Part shown: positions 42,510-56,694 of the stretch, piece by piece | Layout of the letters: the number at the start of each line of letters is the position of its first letter | How positions within the stretch are numbered: position 1 is the first letter of the stretch | Origin: Papaver somniferum | Lineage: Eukaryota > Streptophyta > Magnoliopsida > Ranunculales > Papaveraceae | Reading direction: 5' to 3' | Assembly: GCF_003573695.1 (NCBI RefSeq) | Contig: NC_039362.1 | Span: 173,919,690-173,983,689, forward strand | Length of the DNA: 64,000 nucleotides | Made by a program: the position numbers and the translations under genes | The notes under the pieces: model-generated | Told to the model about the DNA's origin: nothing | The model's input: only the letters and a program-made list of their open reading frames with translations | Databases searched by the model: none

Positions 42510-43186
42510 AAGAGGGGGGTGAAGATTTTTATTCAAGTGATTTTGTTTTTTTTTTTTGTTTTCTATTTTCTATATAGTGGCACATTTGTATGATCAATTT
42601 TCTGAATGTATGAGTATGAGATTGAAAAGAGTAAACATTGTCAGTTTGCAACAAGTAATTGGTTTTGGTTCATCTGGCCAGTATAAGAAGTGAGTAGTGT
42701 TTGATCTAGTTATCCTGATCCCTAATCATCCTTGATAATCACTTAATGAGAGATTCGGAAATGGTTTATATGCACAGCTCTATCATAATATTTAGATTGG
42801 GCAATAAAATCCCAAAACACAAATGCAGAAATCCTTACAAGAATAACTATGAACAGCAGTTGGATAGTATTACAAAGATGGATAATACTACAAAGGCCTT
42901 ACAGCCGAATCCCTTTGAAACCATTAAAAAAAAAAAAAAAACAAGTTCCAAAATCTGGCATGACTTCTTTCCCATCATTTAAGCTTAAAGGATTCACATA
43001 TCAAGACAAACGAGTCCCTAAATCATAACAAAACAAAGCAGAGTACTCAATAATATTTCCCTACTAACAAAATGATGTAAAGTTTTCCGCAGAAAAAGAA
43101 AACTAGGTAATCTAGTACCACCCTAAATCCCAAACTGGAATACATTGACTGAATCAGAAAAGAGTGCACTTTTATAAAGTCGTTGC
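42510..43186. other. 3' flank of the B3-like gene and RPS26 3' UTR
   Basis: 42600-42640 repeats the array downstream motif (TGTATGAGTATGAGATTG, GAGTAAAC). 43040-43186 on the minus strand should be the 3' UTR of RPS26. There is an A-run at 42926-42942 and a T-run at 42547-42559. No further gene was seen. Confidence 0.5.
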
Positions 43187-45243
<2,057 letters not shown>

Positions 45244-45353
45244 GTTGCGATTTGCAGCCGCTTCTTCTTCTTCGTCTTCTTCCTCTGAAGCTCAACTTGA
45301 GACTCTCCGCAGCGGCTGTGTGTTCTAGGGTGTGTTTAGAGGAGGTGGTGAGA

Positions 45354-45371
45354 CTTTATATATTAGGGTTT
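45354..45371 (-). promoter_or_regulatory. RPS26 core promoter: telo-box and TATA box
   Basis: On the minus strand AAACCCTAA (45363-45371) runs directly into TATATAAAG (45354-45363), about 110 bp before the ATG. The telo-box/TATA pairing is characteristic of plant ribosomal protein and translation-factor genes and links expression to dividing cells. The leader between the TATA box and the ATG is rich in C and T on the coding strand in part (CACCACCTCC). Confidence 0.8.
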
Positions 45372-45399
45372 TTGTTTCGTGGGTGGGGAAATGGGCTCA

Positions 45400-45925
45400 C
45401 CCTAATGGCGGCCCAAAACGAATGTATAGAGGAAAGAATTTCGTAGGCCTGTTTGTTTAATGTTGGGTACGAGTCATAGGCCTCCATTTGGATTTGGCTC
45501 AGGGGCGATGGTAGATGTCAGATCGTTTGTTGTTTTTTTTGTTTATTTGATCTGAAGGAAGATGCCAAATTTTTGTTTTGTTATTTTGATGTCTGAATCG
45601 AGATATGGAAGCACTTTGACACAGATATATTTGAGTCATTTTATACTTGACTCGTTGAGCACTTATTTGACTAAATTAAAATAAAATTAGTCCAAAACCC
45701 AGAATCTGATTCAGTCATTCAGATGAGTTAGTTGAGTTAGTAGATTAAAAAAGAAAAAAAGAAAAAAAAATTGAAAGACTGTATTTAGTATTCCAATTTT
45801 TTTTGTACTATAACTTTTGTGAGATTTTAGGTGTTGTCATGTTTAAGACCGTTGTTTCTTTTTTGTTTTTGTTTTTTAAGGAGCGATTTTAATCAAGAAT
45901 TAAACGGTTACATCTAACTACTATC
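45400..45925. other. Upstream spacer of RPS26
   Basis: 45390-45520 shares loose similarity with 61430-61680 (GGGCTCACCC, GAAAGAATTTC, CTGTTTGTTTAATGTT, GGCAGATG-like stretches). No gene was seen. A/T-rich from 45520. Confidence 0.35.
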
Positions 45926-45929
45926 TAAT

Positions 45930-47768
45930 AAGAGTCTTTAACCAACTAGGGAATTCGGTAAACCAAGATTTTGGCATTCTTCTTGTTTTAGCATTCTTTG
46001 CAAGATAATTTGGAACTTTATTACACTCCCTACACACATACATTCACTTCCAACTCTGGAAATAACTCAAAAATTCTTTAAAATTAGAAATAATATTGTT
46101 GTTTGTCCATCTAACAGAACCAAATCTATCATTTATTTCCCTGACCAGATTTTAACAATCTCCTTCTAAGTGCATCCAATCCATAGCACCCTCCTTAGCC
46201 TTCTTAGTTGCTTCTAATGATGCTAAAGCCTCGGCTTGCTCCTCATCTTGAGATACGCCTGAAATTGATATTGTCTCTCTACATTCTCCTGCATCAGAAA
46301 ACGTAGTCAATCCTATACACATGCTTTTATCTGTCTTAAGAAAAGATGCATCAAAATTTACTTTTATGAAATTTCTTTTAGGAGTAACCACAAAGAGATA
46401 ATCGTGCCATGTCCATTAGAGATATTCCTAGACATAAATACTATGTTAACTTGCCTAAAAAAATATTCAACCCGCACCACAACCTATTCAAAAACCACAA
46501 TATACCTAAATTCCCAACATGCCACAAACAAAGCTCACAAAAGTCATGAACTTATCTTAGCTGACTGTGCTAGTATTGAACCAACTAGAAATTTATTACT
46601 TCATCTGCATATTTCGTATAATAAGTGCAATATTATAATCAATAGCAAATAAAAGCCTTCTTCAACCTTGAAAATCTACTAACAAATGATAAGTTGTTTC
46701 AGTTTCATCTCCACAGCAAGGACATTTATCATTTATGTCTGCTATATACCTAGAAAAATTTTATCTAAAAGGAAAACAATCATTGACACATTTCAATAAA
46801 AAAATGCTTAATTTTTTGCGGCAGATCGAAATTCCACAAAGTTTTCCATGAAAAGTTTGTTGTTTCATTGTCATATACTTATCTATTATAACTCTATAGG
46901 TTGATTGAACAGTAAAGATCCCATTTTGAGTTGGTTTCCATTTGGAAAATCAGAACCTATGAAGGATTTTGATCTCACAAATATCTCGAACTGTATCCCT
47001 GATAAACATAACATGCAACAAATCTACGTTCCATTTATATTTATCCAGCAAAAATAATTGACTAACATATTTCATATTCGATGAAACATTCATCCTGCAA
47101 ACCATGTCTATTTGGAACCCCACCCATTTTTCCAAATCTCAATAGATCTACCATCACCCATTTCCCAATAATAATTCCTTATAATGATTTCTATACCCCA
47201 ACATACCCATCTCCAAAACCGCGAAATGGAAATCTCATTTACAGCGTGAACATGATTATTTTTTGGGAAGTATTTTTCCTTATAAATGTTAACCCACAAA
47301 GCATATGGTTCGTTAACTAACCTTCATACTAACTTAGCCTACAATGAAGACTTTAGATGTTTAGTTTTCTTGATATTAGGACCTTCAAAGGCTTCGGTAA
47401 CATAGTCCTATGTTTTAAGATTAACTCGCTTAATTATACCTCTTTTATTCCACCAAAACCTCCATTGTATTGCACCCTATTAGTCAGTTTTTGGGCATTC
47501 GTAATAGCAAGGTTGATGTGACGCCAAAATCCCAAGAACTCACTGAGTCATAACCACAGTAAGGTCTCCAAGCATTTCCAAGCGATTAATCGCTACTCGT
47601 TAAATAATCTTGGTGATTTTCGATTCCAAGCTGAATCCGAGTTTGGGCGACTAATAGGTCTTCAAGGACGATTATATGTTATTTTTTAGTCAATTCTAAG
47701 ATGATTTTTTTTTATTCACCTTAATGTTGATTGTATATTATGTTAAGCATATATATAGTTTTAATTGT
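45930..47768 (-). mobile_element. LINE ORF2 C-terminal part (zf-RVT and RNase H-like), decayed
   Basis: 46152-46391 (minus) is a plant LINE RNase H domain: RNFIKVNFDASFLKTD, then EEQAEALASLEATKKAKEG and MHLEGDC. 46690-47300 has the preceding linker, with MGDGRSIEIWKNGWGSK (around 47108-47160) and GKHL.GKILPKK, typical of L1 ORF2 between RT and RNase H. Many stops. The RT part of the same type and strand is found at 53640-55980, on the other side of the Gypsy-type element, so that element probably split one LINE. Confidence 0.8.
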
Positions 47769-48285
47769 TGATAGACACATTTTTGTGTCTAATTTGTCCT
47801 CAATGTTTTGTATTGTTAATACTCAATTTCGTACTTATTATGGTGTTTTATGTTTTTGTAGATGTTTTTGGAAAAATAAGCTCTTGCGGCGAAATTGGCT
47901 CGAAAAGTGGTGTTTTACACCCCTGAAATGTGTTAAAGGCACCCCAGAAATGCGCTGAAGGAATCCCATAAAAATTACTATTTACGCCCCAAAATACTAT
48001 TTGCACCCCAGGGCAAGTGATAAAGGGACACCCGTACAGGATTAAGGGGAGTACATCTTCTTCCCAAAATTCAAAAATGAAAAAAGGCGGGAAAAATGGC
48101 AGCAACAATGGCAGAGTTTTCGATCGGATTTTGGAGGAGTTTTTGTGTGATTCAATCGCTGAAACTTCATGGGTAGTAGTGATATGTCCTAACAAATCTA
48201 GTATGGGTGTTTGTTTCGATCCAATTTGTCTGGATAACTTGGTTTAATCCAAACAGGGAGTTGGAGGAAAAACATGAGCTTATTC
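47769..48285 (+). repeat. Left LTR, 3'-truncated
   Basis: It starts TGATAGACACATTTTTGTGT and matches 51837-52345 closely (for example GAAATTGGCTCGAAAAGTGG) up to ACATGAGCTTA. There similarity stops abruptly and gag-like sequence (TTCACCTATTCAAAAGGATG) begins. Confidence 0.9.
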
Positions 48286-48400
48286 ACCTATTCAAAAGGA
48301 TGAGGATTTGATTAGGGATACCACCGTTCTAGACGATGTAGTTTTTCCTTTTGATTACGAAGCTGATAGTGATCAAAAGGTGAATAATCATAAAAATTAT
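48286..48400 (+). pseudogene. Short gag-like piece at the inversion boundary
   Basis: It translates to SPIQKDEDLIRDTTVLDDVV and FPFDYEADS, then shifts into NNHKNYIT. The same peptide is encoded at 49425-49490 (+) and 49320-49384 (-). This is one of three copies at the edges of the inverted block. Confidence 0.75.
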
Positions 48401-48401
48401 A

Positions 48402-49044
48402 TCACCTAATCAAATCCTCATCCTTTTGAATAGGTGAATAATCATAAAAATTATTTGGATTTGAGATAGAAATAATATAATCATTATAAATCTCAATTGG
48501 ATTAATAGATTCTTGATCACTATGCCTACAAATTTCATATTCTTCATTACTACTATCCTCATCATCATAGTAGTACGAAGATGATTGAACCTTATCTAAA
48601 AAATTAGTTTCTTTTATTCTAACCTCTTCATCTTGATAAAAATTATCCTTATTTTCACGGGTGATATAGGAAAGAATGTATTGGTAATCAAGAGTAATTC
48701 GAGCAGTTCTTTCTTCCGTCTCTAATTTAAGCCTACGTGTTGACTCAGCAAACTCACTCACGTGTTGACTCAGTTAAGTTACGCGTTGACTCAAGTATCT
48801 TACGTGCTTCATCGAGAGGAGAGGAATTATAAGAATCTTGCTCGTATGACCGGTGGGCATGTGGATAGTAATTGGGCTCACCATGGTATGACCCATATCC
48901 TTCAAAAGGATGGCGTTCCCAACCACTATTCCCAACATGGTCATAAAAAGGATGATGTCCATATTCAAATTCAGGTCGATAATCATTGTATTGGCTTCTA
49001 TCATACCAGTTCGACATTCTTAATTGCAAGGGAATTCTACACAA
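48402..49044 (-). pseudogene. Gag-like protein N-terminal part, inverted within the element
   Basis: Two adjoining minus-strand frames: 48754-49044 (MSNWYDRSQYNDYRPEFEYG, with HHPFYDHVGNSGWERHPFEG) and 48402-48761 (MSEFAESTRRLKLETEERTA). Tyr/His-rich N-termini of this type, followed by a charged helical part, are typical of Athila/Tat-group gag-region proteins. The end reads NFYDYSPIQKDEDLIR, which in an unrearranged element would continue into the DTTVLDDVVFPFDYEADS frame. Orientation is opposite to the LTRs. Confidence 0.6.
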
Positions 49045-49135
49045 TCACAAACAAGGCTGACTCGACCAAATCAAACCTATAAAATCTAGCAAACAACAAG
49101 CATGATGGCTCCACTTAGATTGTTTCTAGACCAGC

Positions 49136-49384
49136 TTATAATCTTTCGAAAAGGAATTCGTTACAATCTGAGCAAACCTCTCTGGAATCTTCTTCTAAGT
49201 TATTATCAGGTAGTGCATCTTTACTCATCTTTATGGGTCTATCTTTTTCGTCTACGACTATTATTTCTAAGTCACTAGACTGTAAAACAGCATTTTCGGA
49301 ATAAACCCGTTCCTCAAAACCACTATCGGCTTCGTAATCAAAAGGAAAAACTACATCGTCTAAAACGATGGTATCCCTAATCAA
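49136..49384 (-). pseudogene. Inverted copy of the DDVVFPFDYEADS segment
   Basis: The minus strand reads IRDTIVLDDVVFPFDYEADS, GFEERVYSENAVLQSSDLEI and on to KDALPDNNLEE, almost identical to 49420-49620 on the plus strand. Past NLEE the two diverge (DSREVCSDCNEFLFERL here). With the plus-strand copy it forms an inverted repeat of about 220 bp arms around 49385-49420. Confidence 0.85.
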
Positions 49385-49404
49385 ATCCTCATCCTTTTGA
49401 ATAG

Positions 49405-50220
49405 GTGAATAATCATAAAAACTATTTGATTAGGGATACCACCGTTTTAGACGATGTAGTTTTTCCTTTTGATTACGAAGCCGATAGTGGTTTTGAGGAA
49501 CGGGTTTATTCCAAAAATGTTGTTTTAGAGTCTAGTGACTTAGAAACAATAATCGTAGACGAAAAAGATAGACCCATAAAGATGAGTAAAGATGCACTAC
49601 CTGATAATAACTTAGAAGAATCAATTTACCATTTCCAAGAATATGATGATCTAGAAATTAGGGAGATTGTGACTAGTCTAGCTAGAGACACTGAAAACTC
49701 TAAGTTTGGGGGTGATTATCACTTTCCTAGTGCCTTACCTTTAACTCTCGGAAAGTCCCTTCACTTAGGACTTGATATTTGTTCCTCGACCATTTTACAA
49801 GATTACATTCATACTCGTTTTCCCGAAACTAATAATGTCCAGGAAGAAGTTCAGTCATTAGAAACCCATCCTCTGGTTGATGTGGTTTGCCCAGACTATG
49901 ATACCCTTATTGACTTTGTTTTCCCACCAAATAGTTTTCTTCCAAATGTGGGAACGTTTATATTTCAAATGTGTCGAATATTTAGTTGTGAGACTAAACC
50001 TAAATGCTTTAGGAAATTAGAATCAACACATTTTCTTAAGAATGACTACTACCCTCACTGTGGTCAATTTTGTAAGTCAAACCTGATTGACTTAGAGGAT
50101 CCTCAATTATTTAGATTATTATTATGTGCTTCTAAATTTTTATTTGAGTTTTTACAGACTCAAGGACCTAATAATTCGGATCTCACTTTTGAGGAGTTGC
50201 ATCCTAAAGAAATATATTAG
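49405..50220 (+). pseudogene. Gag-region ORF of the Gypsy-type element, direct orientation
   Basis: An open frame of about 270 codons with no ATG near its start, beginning inside the fold-back. Peptide: RDTTVLDDVVFPFDYEADSG, DEKDRPIKMSKDALPDNNLE, then FPSALPLTLGKSLHLGLDIC and FLEFLQTQ-like ends (FEFLQTQGPNNSDL). It is acidic and lacks zinc knuckle, protease or RT motifs. Proteins of this look occur in the gag/spacer part of Athila-like non-autonomous elements. It is well preserved compared with neighbouring LINEs, suggesting a fairly recent element. Confidence 0.55.
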
Positions 50221-50439
50221 ACCCTTTTACAAAACCGAACCTGAACCACAATTAAATGTAGTTGTCTTAATCAGGAAACTAGGTAAGGGCATGCTAGTCT
50301 TGTTCATTTTCTTGGTTTACTGCAGTTTCCTTTGGTCAGCTCTATTTGGTTTTGAAGACCCACAGTTATTCCGGTTACTGTTATACGGTTCGAGTTGGCT
50401 AATCCTTTCCTAAGTCTGGTTGAAGACTTTAAACTTAGA

Positions 50440-51836
50440 ACTTCTTGGGAGGTAACCCATGTTCATGCAACATGGTAATATATTTCCTTAACTCTTTTTC
50501 TTCAAGTGGTAACAGTTTCTCCTTGTTCATGCTTTTAATTTTATCTTTAGAACATCGAGGACAATGTTATATTTAAGTTTGGGGGTGGGGAAGAACTTTT
50601 TAGTTGCACTTTTGAAACTTCTAGTGTCACATGGTATCCGGTTAGCTAATTTTGCATACTGTTTCTCACCGAAAAGATAATAATTGGAATGCTAGGGATA
50701 ACAACCTTTTGAGACATTAGAGAAAAAGACATTGAGATCCTTGAAATTCAGGAGAGAACTTGTTCCTTTTAGAGGGTAACCGTGATGGACCTAACCATAC
50801 ATGATGGAAAGGCAAGTAGGTCAGGAAATGCCAGAAAGACAAAGCAACCTCACAATGTAGTCTTAGTTACTGGATTGCGACTCTCTCTCAGTAGAAACTT
50901 ATCATCATCAACAAGCGGAGCGACATCAAAATCTATGAAGAAAGTTGAAGACGTCTTAGGTTTAGAAGCAACAATAAAAAAGAATAGTTCAAAAATCAAA
51001 GTTGAAGTTATAAGAGCAAATGATATAAGTTGTTAGAATCCATGATACCAAGACATCACAAGTTGCGAAGATCCAAGTTTTGAAAGTCCTTCTCTCATGG
51101 CCATGTAAATTGTTGTCTTGTAATTATTGTTTCCAAAGAAAAAAAAATAAAAATAAAATAAAAATAAAAAAAATCAAATGAAAAAAAAATGAAAAATGAA
51201 AAAAAATCATCGTTACGTTTTGTTCAATAAGGCCAAAGGGAAGTAGAAATTTATAAGTCAAGGAAGAAATCGAAGAGAAGAGTTAATTGTCAAAGTTCTA
51301 TGAGGTTCGATGGTTTATCATCAACAGTTGAAGACCGAAGAAGACGTTGTTTCTACTGAGCACTATGAGAGAGTCGAAGAAAGATACATTTGGTTGCTTT
51401 GTTAGTCCGCTTTCAATCTGGCACAAGATATTTCTACCACTGGTTTAACTCATCACACGTAATTAGTCTAGATGTGTAGAAGATGTCCCTCTCATCTTTA
51501 TCTCTCTCCTAATCATATCCAGCTGTAAAGCAGCGGACGCATCTTACAATGTTTATCTAGCTGTGTAGTGGATATCTCTTTATCTAGCAGTGTTGCGGAT
51601 GTGTCTCCCCTTTTCTTCAGTCAGCTTTAGAGCTGACACCTTTAATTTCTCTGGCATTCTAGTTACTTGGAGATAGGTTGAGAATATGTATGTCCTCATA
51701 GCTCTTTGGATACTTGTGACCAATTAGAAGTAATGGTTTTGTGGGTACACCTCTAGTAAACCCTCCCGAGATTAACTCAGTTTTATTTTTTATTAGTTTT
51801 GCTCGAGGACTAGCAAATAATAAGTTTGGGGGTATT
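50440..51836 (+). other. Non-coding 3' spacer of the Gypsy-type element
   Basis: It contains TTTAAGTTTGGGGGTGGGG (about 50570-50588), an A-rich block of AAAAATAAAA/GAAAAATGAAAA type (51139-51212), and at 51500-51640 repeated pieces around 'TCTAGCTGTGTAG.GGAT' and 'GTCAGCTTTAGAGCTGACACC'. It ends with the polypurine tract 51821-51836. A-rich blocks and such short repeats are usual in this group of elements. Confidence 0.6.
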
Positions 51837-53350
51837 TTATAGACACATTTTTGTGTCTAATTTGTCCTCAATGTTCTGTATTGTTAGTACTCGATTTCGT
51901 ACTTATTATGGTGTTTTATGTTTTTGTAGATGTTTTTGGAAAAACAAGCTCTTGCGGCGAAATTGGCTCGAAAAGTGGTGTTTTACACCCCCGAAATGTG
52001 TTCAAGGCACCCAGAAATGCGCTGAAGGAGTCCCAAAAAAATTACTATTTACGCCCAAAAATACTATTTACACCCCAGGGCAAATGCTAAGAGACACCTG
52101 TACATGATTAAGGGGAGGACATCTTCTTCCCAAAATTCAAAAATGAAAAAAGGCGGGAAAAATGGCAGCAACAATGGCAGAGTTTTCGATTGGATTTTGG
52201 AGGAGTTTTTGTGTGATTCAATCGCTTAAACTTCATGGGTAGTTGTGATATGTCCTAACAAAGATAGTATGGGTGTTTGTTTCGATCAAATTTGTCTGGA
52301 TAACTTGGTTTAATCCAAACAGGGAGTTGGAGGAAACACATGAGCTTACACGAGTTTAAACGTGTACTGCTCGTGATTGGAAGACTTAATCAATATTGTA
52401 GAGCGTGAAGAAGGTATAAAAGGAAAGAAACACAGCTGAGAACGCGTGAAAATCATAAAACAGGTAAGAAAATCTTCCCGAAAATATTTTTTATCACCCG
52501 AGTAAAGAGAGGATTATCTCGAGTTATGGAGGAGTTTTCTTGTGCTGTAGGTGTATAAAAAGGGTCTTGAGGTATCATAGAAGGGGTGTGGAGAGTTTGG
52601 GGAAGTTTTGGAGGCTACAGAATGAAGAAATCACGAGTTGCAGAGATGTCATTTTTCTGCTGCTGCTGATGATGAAGAACACCAAGAACACGAAGAACAA
52701 ACTCGCCAGGACAGTCGTTTTCCAACAGTGAGAACGACACACAGGCGTGGGTCGTAGACATACTGCGTCTCTGACCATTACTATTTATCGTTCTTTTTGG
52801 ACGCTTTTTGTGGGTCGTCCTTTCGCTGTTTTACACCTTTTCATCATTTTAATCAACTTTTGAGCAACAAACATGTATTCTGATCAAGTGATTAATATGA
52901 GAAGTTAAACCCCACGCTGGGACGACGGAGGAAACCAAAATTCATCATGCGGTAAATTCATTTAATTTTTTACTTGACTATTTGAATTAAATTAAAATTA
53001 AAAAAAAAAAGATTTTTCTTAATTAATTGTCATTTCGGTTGATGGTTTATGCTTAGGATTAATTCTTTTGATATGCCATGCTTAAGATTTACAATTAATA
53101 TTTTAAGAATCTATCTTAGGCAAAGAAATAGAGTCAAAATACTTGTTGAATGAGCTATAATGGTTTAGAATAAATAGGTGAATCACATGAATTTGAATAT
53201 TTGGTGGAATCCTAGTCTCAGTACCTCTCACCATTGTTAACATTATTTGTATATTTATTTTTATTAAATTTAAAAATCGAACCTTCACAAGTCTTAGACG
53301 AACTCTACTACTACAATAACTTTTGAAACACATCATTTGTGTTGGTGTTG
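51837..53350 (+). repeat. Right LTR (end approximate)
   Basis: It starts TTATAGACACATTTTTGTGT right after the polypurine tract. The first 510 bp match the left LTR. Beyond that the sequence has the style of long Gypsy LTRs (TATGCTTAGGATTAATTC, GAATCCTAGTCTCAGTACC, CTACTACTACAATAAC), so the LTR is probably about 1.5 kb, but its 3' end and the TSD were not found. Confidence 0.65.
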
Positions 53351-53639
53351 GTGTTGCTAAATTAATACATGATAATATTAAAATTTTAATTTTAATTTTA
53401 ATTAAGTATAAGTCATGTTAGTAGCAATATATATAATCAGTGAGACTCTAAGCCTCCAGAAAGTTCATCCGAATATTAGGCCGAGTTTAGGCAAGTTTTA
53501 AGACCGAACTCATTGCTCCAAGCTCCCCAACCAAGTAGAACCTTAGAACGAGTTAAACTACATTGGTCATAACCGTTGTTCCAGACTAATTAAGGTGTTT
53601 ACCATTCCAAGATGCTAATTATTGTCAAAAAAATTGAGA

Positions 53640-55980
53640 ATATAACAAAAAGTTTTCATTTTATTTCTATGTATTATAAGGGGTATTTTTATCTTCTTTT
53701 TTCCACCTGCTAACCCATCTAGTCCAGCAACTTAACCACTATCACTACCCATTTCGCGATCACTTGAACCTTCGGGTCTATACTTCTTAAGCGTAGATCT
53801 AGGAGTGACGTTGGAGTTTTCCTTGACCATGTTCTTCTCATTCTTGACATTCTGTTTCAATAGAGGTACGGGAAACGGTTAGGGGTAATGAAGTAGGTGA
53901 AGTCGTTAAATTTTGCGAGCTGTTCTCTTTTATTTTGACCGGAGAATCTAAGAGAGACATGACTGTCGAGATTCAGACCGAAAAATGAGACATTCCTTGC
54001 AGGTTCCTATTTCATTTTCCAGGCATATATACATACTGGATTTCGGTATACAAAATATTAAATACAAGATCTAAGACTCAACAATTCAAATCCTTCTGTT
54101 GTTGGATCCATAACACCTAGGTATTTATCTTAGAGTTTTAGTCTTTTTCTGCATTTTCGTTCTAGCGTCAGTTTTTGGGCTAAAAGTTATACATCATTTG
54201 TCGAAAATAATAGTTTGTCCCCAAAAATTACTAAATAGCTGTAGCGCCTAAACTCCTAGCACCTTTCACTGAAGCCTTGGTATACACCTACCAATCGTCA
54301 ACAAAAAAAACAAATGGCTAACAAAGAGACTAGTCTTACAGGCTTTGATCCCTTGTAACTGTTTAGGGGATTCAACATTAATTAACATTTTTGAAAGAAA
54401 ATCCGTACATTTTATGAAAAATAGAGGGGGCTAGAGATTTCCCTGTCTGAGAGCCCTTGTAGAATAAAAAAACTTCAATTAGAGGCTCATTTAATAAGAC
54501 GAATGTTGAAACAGTAGTAATACATAGCTCAATTATCCTACACCAATCAATGTTCATGAAATCCTAGCTGTTGCAATATAGCAATCACAAATTTCCATTT
54601 TATCATGTCCAAGGTTTTCGAAATATTTAACTTCAAGGCCTTAAGACCAGATTTATATATGTTATTTCTTATGTAGCACTAATTGATGTAATTGTCTATA
54701 ATATTTTCTATAATCTACCTAGAAGAAAGAAAGACACCTTGATGCGACCTAATAAATTTGTCCATGACAGACTTAAACCTACTATCAAGGAGCTTAAATA
54801 TGATCTTATAGCTCACATTGCTCAGACCAGTGGGTCTATGGTCATTAGATGTAATTGTCTTTCGTATTAGTGACACAAAACTTTGGTTCATTTGTTTAAG
54901 AAGATAATCATATATAATCAAAGAAAAATGTAACCATTTGAATTGTAGCACTACCTACTATCTCTCATATATATTGGTAAAAGGCCAGTGGGTACCTATC
55001 AGGTCTTAGACTCGTACGAGGATGCATTTTCCACACTATACTTTAATTTCATCATCAGTTGCAGGATGAATGAGATAACCATTCTCCTCGGCAGAAATAC
55101 ATGGTTGAATAACATTCGGAAAACTACTATCAGTTGGGGGATTAGTAGTTTTACTTTTAGCAAAGTCGTTTTTAAGTTCAGAAGTTAACATAGCCCTATC
55201 ACTGATCCAAATACCCATGCTTCAGACAATCTATTTGTGTTCGTTTCTTCCTAAATTTTACTTTTTCATGAAAATACCTAGTATCTTTATTATCAATAGT
55301 TAAAATGTTTTCTTTAGCTCTTTGAATGTAATACTCATGTTAAAAAATGTACTAGTATTTAATACCTTCTAATGTATTCATGTCCCTAATACTAACTGAA
55401 GAGCCCCTACTCATATTTGCATCAACTAATTGTCTCTACAAGTTAGCTATATGACTGGATATCACCAAAAGATTAAAGCAACCTTAATGTTATAGAGACA
55501 TTTAGTATGTCTAAAAGCATGAGATCCAGACACATTAGAATTCCAGGTCCTAGCTATTAATTTTTTGTAACTATTATTCAAAAGCAAGAATTAATAAATT
55601 TGTGAAGCTTTCTAGTTGGATTCTGGTCTCTAGAACTAACTAGGAGAATAGATAGGTGGTCACTACCTATACTAGAAAAATGGTATACATTAATGGCATT
55701 TACATACAGTATTCTGATTCTTCTGGATAACTCGTGCGAGATTTCTGTTGTTCTCATGGTTATTTAATATGTAATTTTGTGCATAAAAAAAGCCTATCGT
55801 TTTGGAACGGAGGTATTATCATACTCGCAGTATCATCCAAGTCCAAAACTCTTGTGAGCCTAACTTCGGAGGGTTACACCATTTTTGATATTTAGAAACC
55901 CGAACCTATGCCGATGGCCAAAACCCTTGCATGAGTACCGTTTTTGATCTTCTCTGGTTTGCACATGATTTGAAATTTTG
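53640..55980 (-). mobile_element. LINE ORF2 reverse transcriptase region, decayed
   Basis: 54715-54951 (minus) reads NQSFVSLIRKTITSNDHRPT, GLSNVSYKIIFKLLDSRFKS and FIRSHQGVFLSS, the start of a plant L1 RT. 55036-55218 reads GIWISDRAML and PCISAEENGYL, the segment just before RT. 55500-55700 resembles the region after the endonuclease. 54100-54200 retains a trace of the later 'NFDKC..FSPKT' part. Numerous stops. It belongs with 45930-47768 as one LINE interrupted by the Gypsy-type element. Confidence 0.75.
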
Positions 55981-56694
55981 AATACATTCATGTCCATGAA
56001 AGGAAAAGTCTTAGAGCACCTCCAATGATAATTTAATTAGTGTGCATCCTATGTGTAACCCTTTCTTTTGGGATGTGAGATAAAATTTCCTTAATTTATG
56101 ATGGTGAAGAAGAATTCATCTCCAACCATTTAAAACATCTTAAACCATTGATTTGAAACTCAGATAATTAATTTCTTAACTAACAACTTTAGATTTTGAT
56201 GATCAGGATGTTTAAATCCTCTAAGAGAACCTCTAAACTATAGGATTGACTCACACATCATCCTCACATTCATCTTTGAGGTTTCTTTTGGAGAAGATTT
56301 TTGTATTAAAACACTAAACTGCTTATCTTGCCTCAAATATAGGAATTTTTCAAAGCATGATAGGGGATGTTCTAACAGCTTCTCCAATAGTATGGTGTGT
56401 GTTTCTTAGGTGGCAACACAAACAAAACATCTTCATTCCAATTTATCCTTAAGTTTAGGGAACAAAATATTTCATCTCCAATGGTGTTTAAGATTTTATT
56501 AGAGCTACATATGGTTATTTAATATATCAGAATTAATTTTAGTTAAGTAAAAGCTTACTAGCATAGCTTCACATCCTCAAGGTGAATGTCTAAAACTAGA
56601 CATTCACCTTGACAATGTCTAACATACACCATTGGAGATGAATTTTTTTTCCTCCCTAAACTTAAGGAGAAATGGAATGAGGATGTCTTGTTTG

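Larger units (their letters stand above)
47769..53350 (+). mobile_element. Gypsy-type (Athila/Tat-like) LTR element without pol, rearranged
   Basis: The left LTR is truncated (47769-48285); the right LTR starts at 51837 and extends to about 53350. The tract before the right LTR (CTCGAGGACTAGCAAATAAT then AAGTTTGGGGGTA) and the internal ACATCGAGGACAATG...AAGTTTGGGGGTG (50552-50586) are hallmark sequences of the plant Athila/Tat group. The interior carries only gag-like coding, part of it inverted; no protease, RT or integrase was found. The primer site is lost with the missing part of the left LTR. It lies within LINE sequence. The right end and the TSD could not be fixed. Confidence 0.8.

Noticed and set aside
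45252..45446. Plus-strand ORF overlapping the RPS26 promoter
   Set aside because: It is antisense to the leader, telo-box and TATA box of RPS26.
47848..48247. ORFs in the left LTR (and 51826-52107 in the right)
   Set aside because: Both lie within matching LTR sequence; the frames are not conserved between the two LTRs.
50782..51036. 84-codon plus-strand ORF
   Set aside because: It lies in the non-coding 3' spacer of the Gypsy-type element and shows no domain; Ser/Lys-rich composition fits chance.
52540..52778. Cys-rich short ORFs on both strands
   Set aside because: They are inside the right LTR of the Gypsy-type element, with no family similarity.
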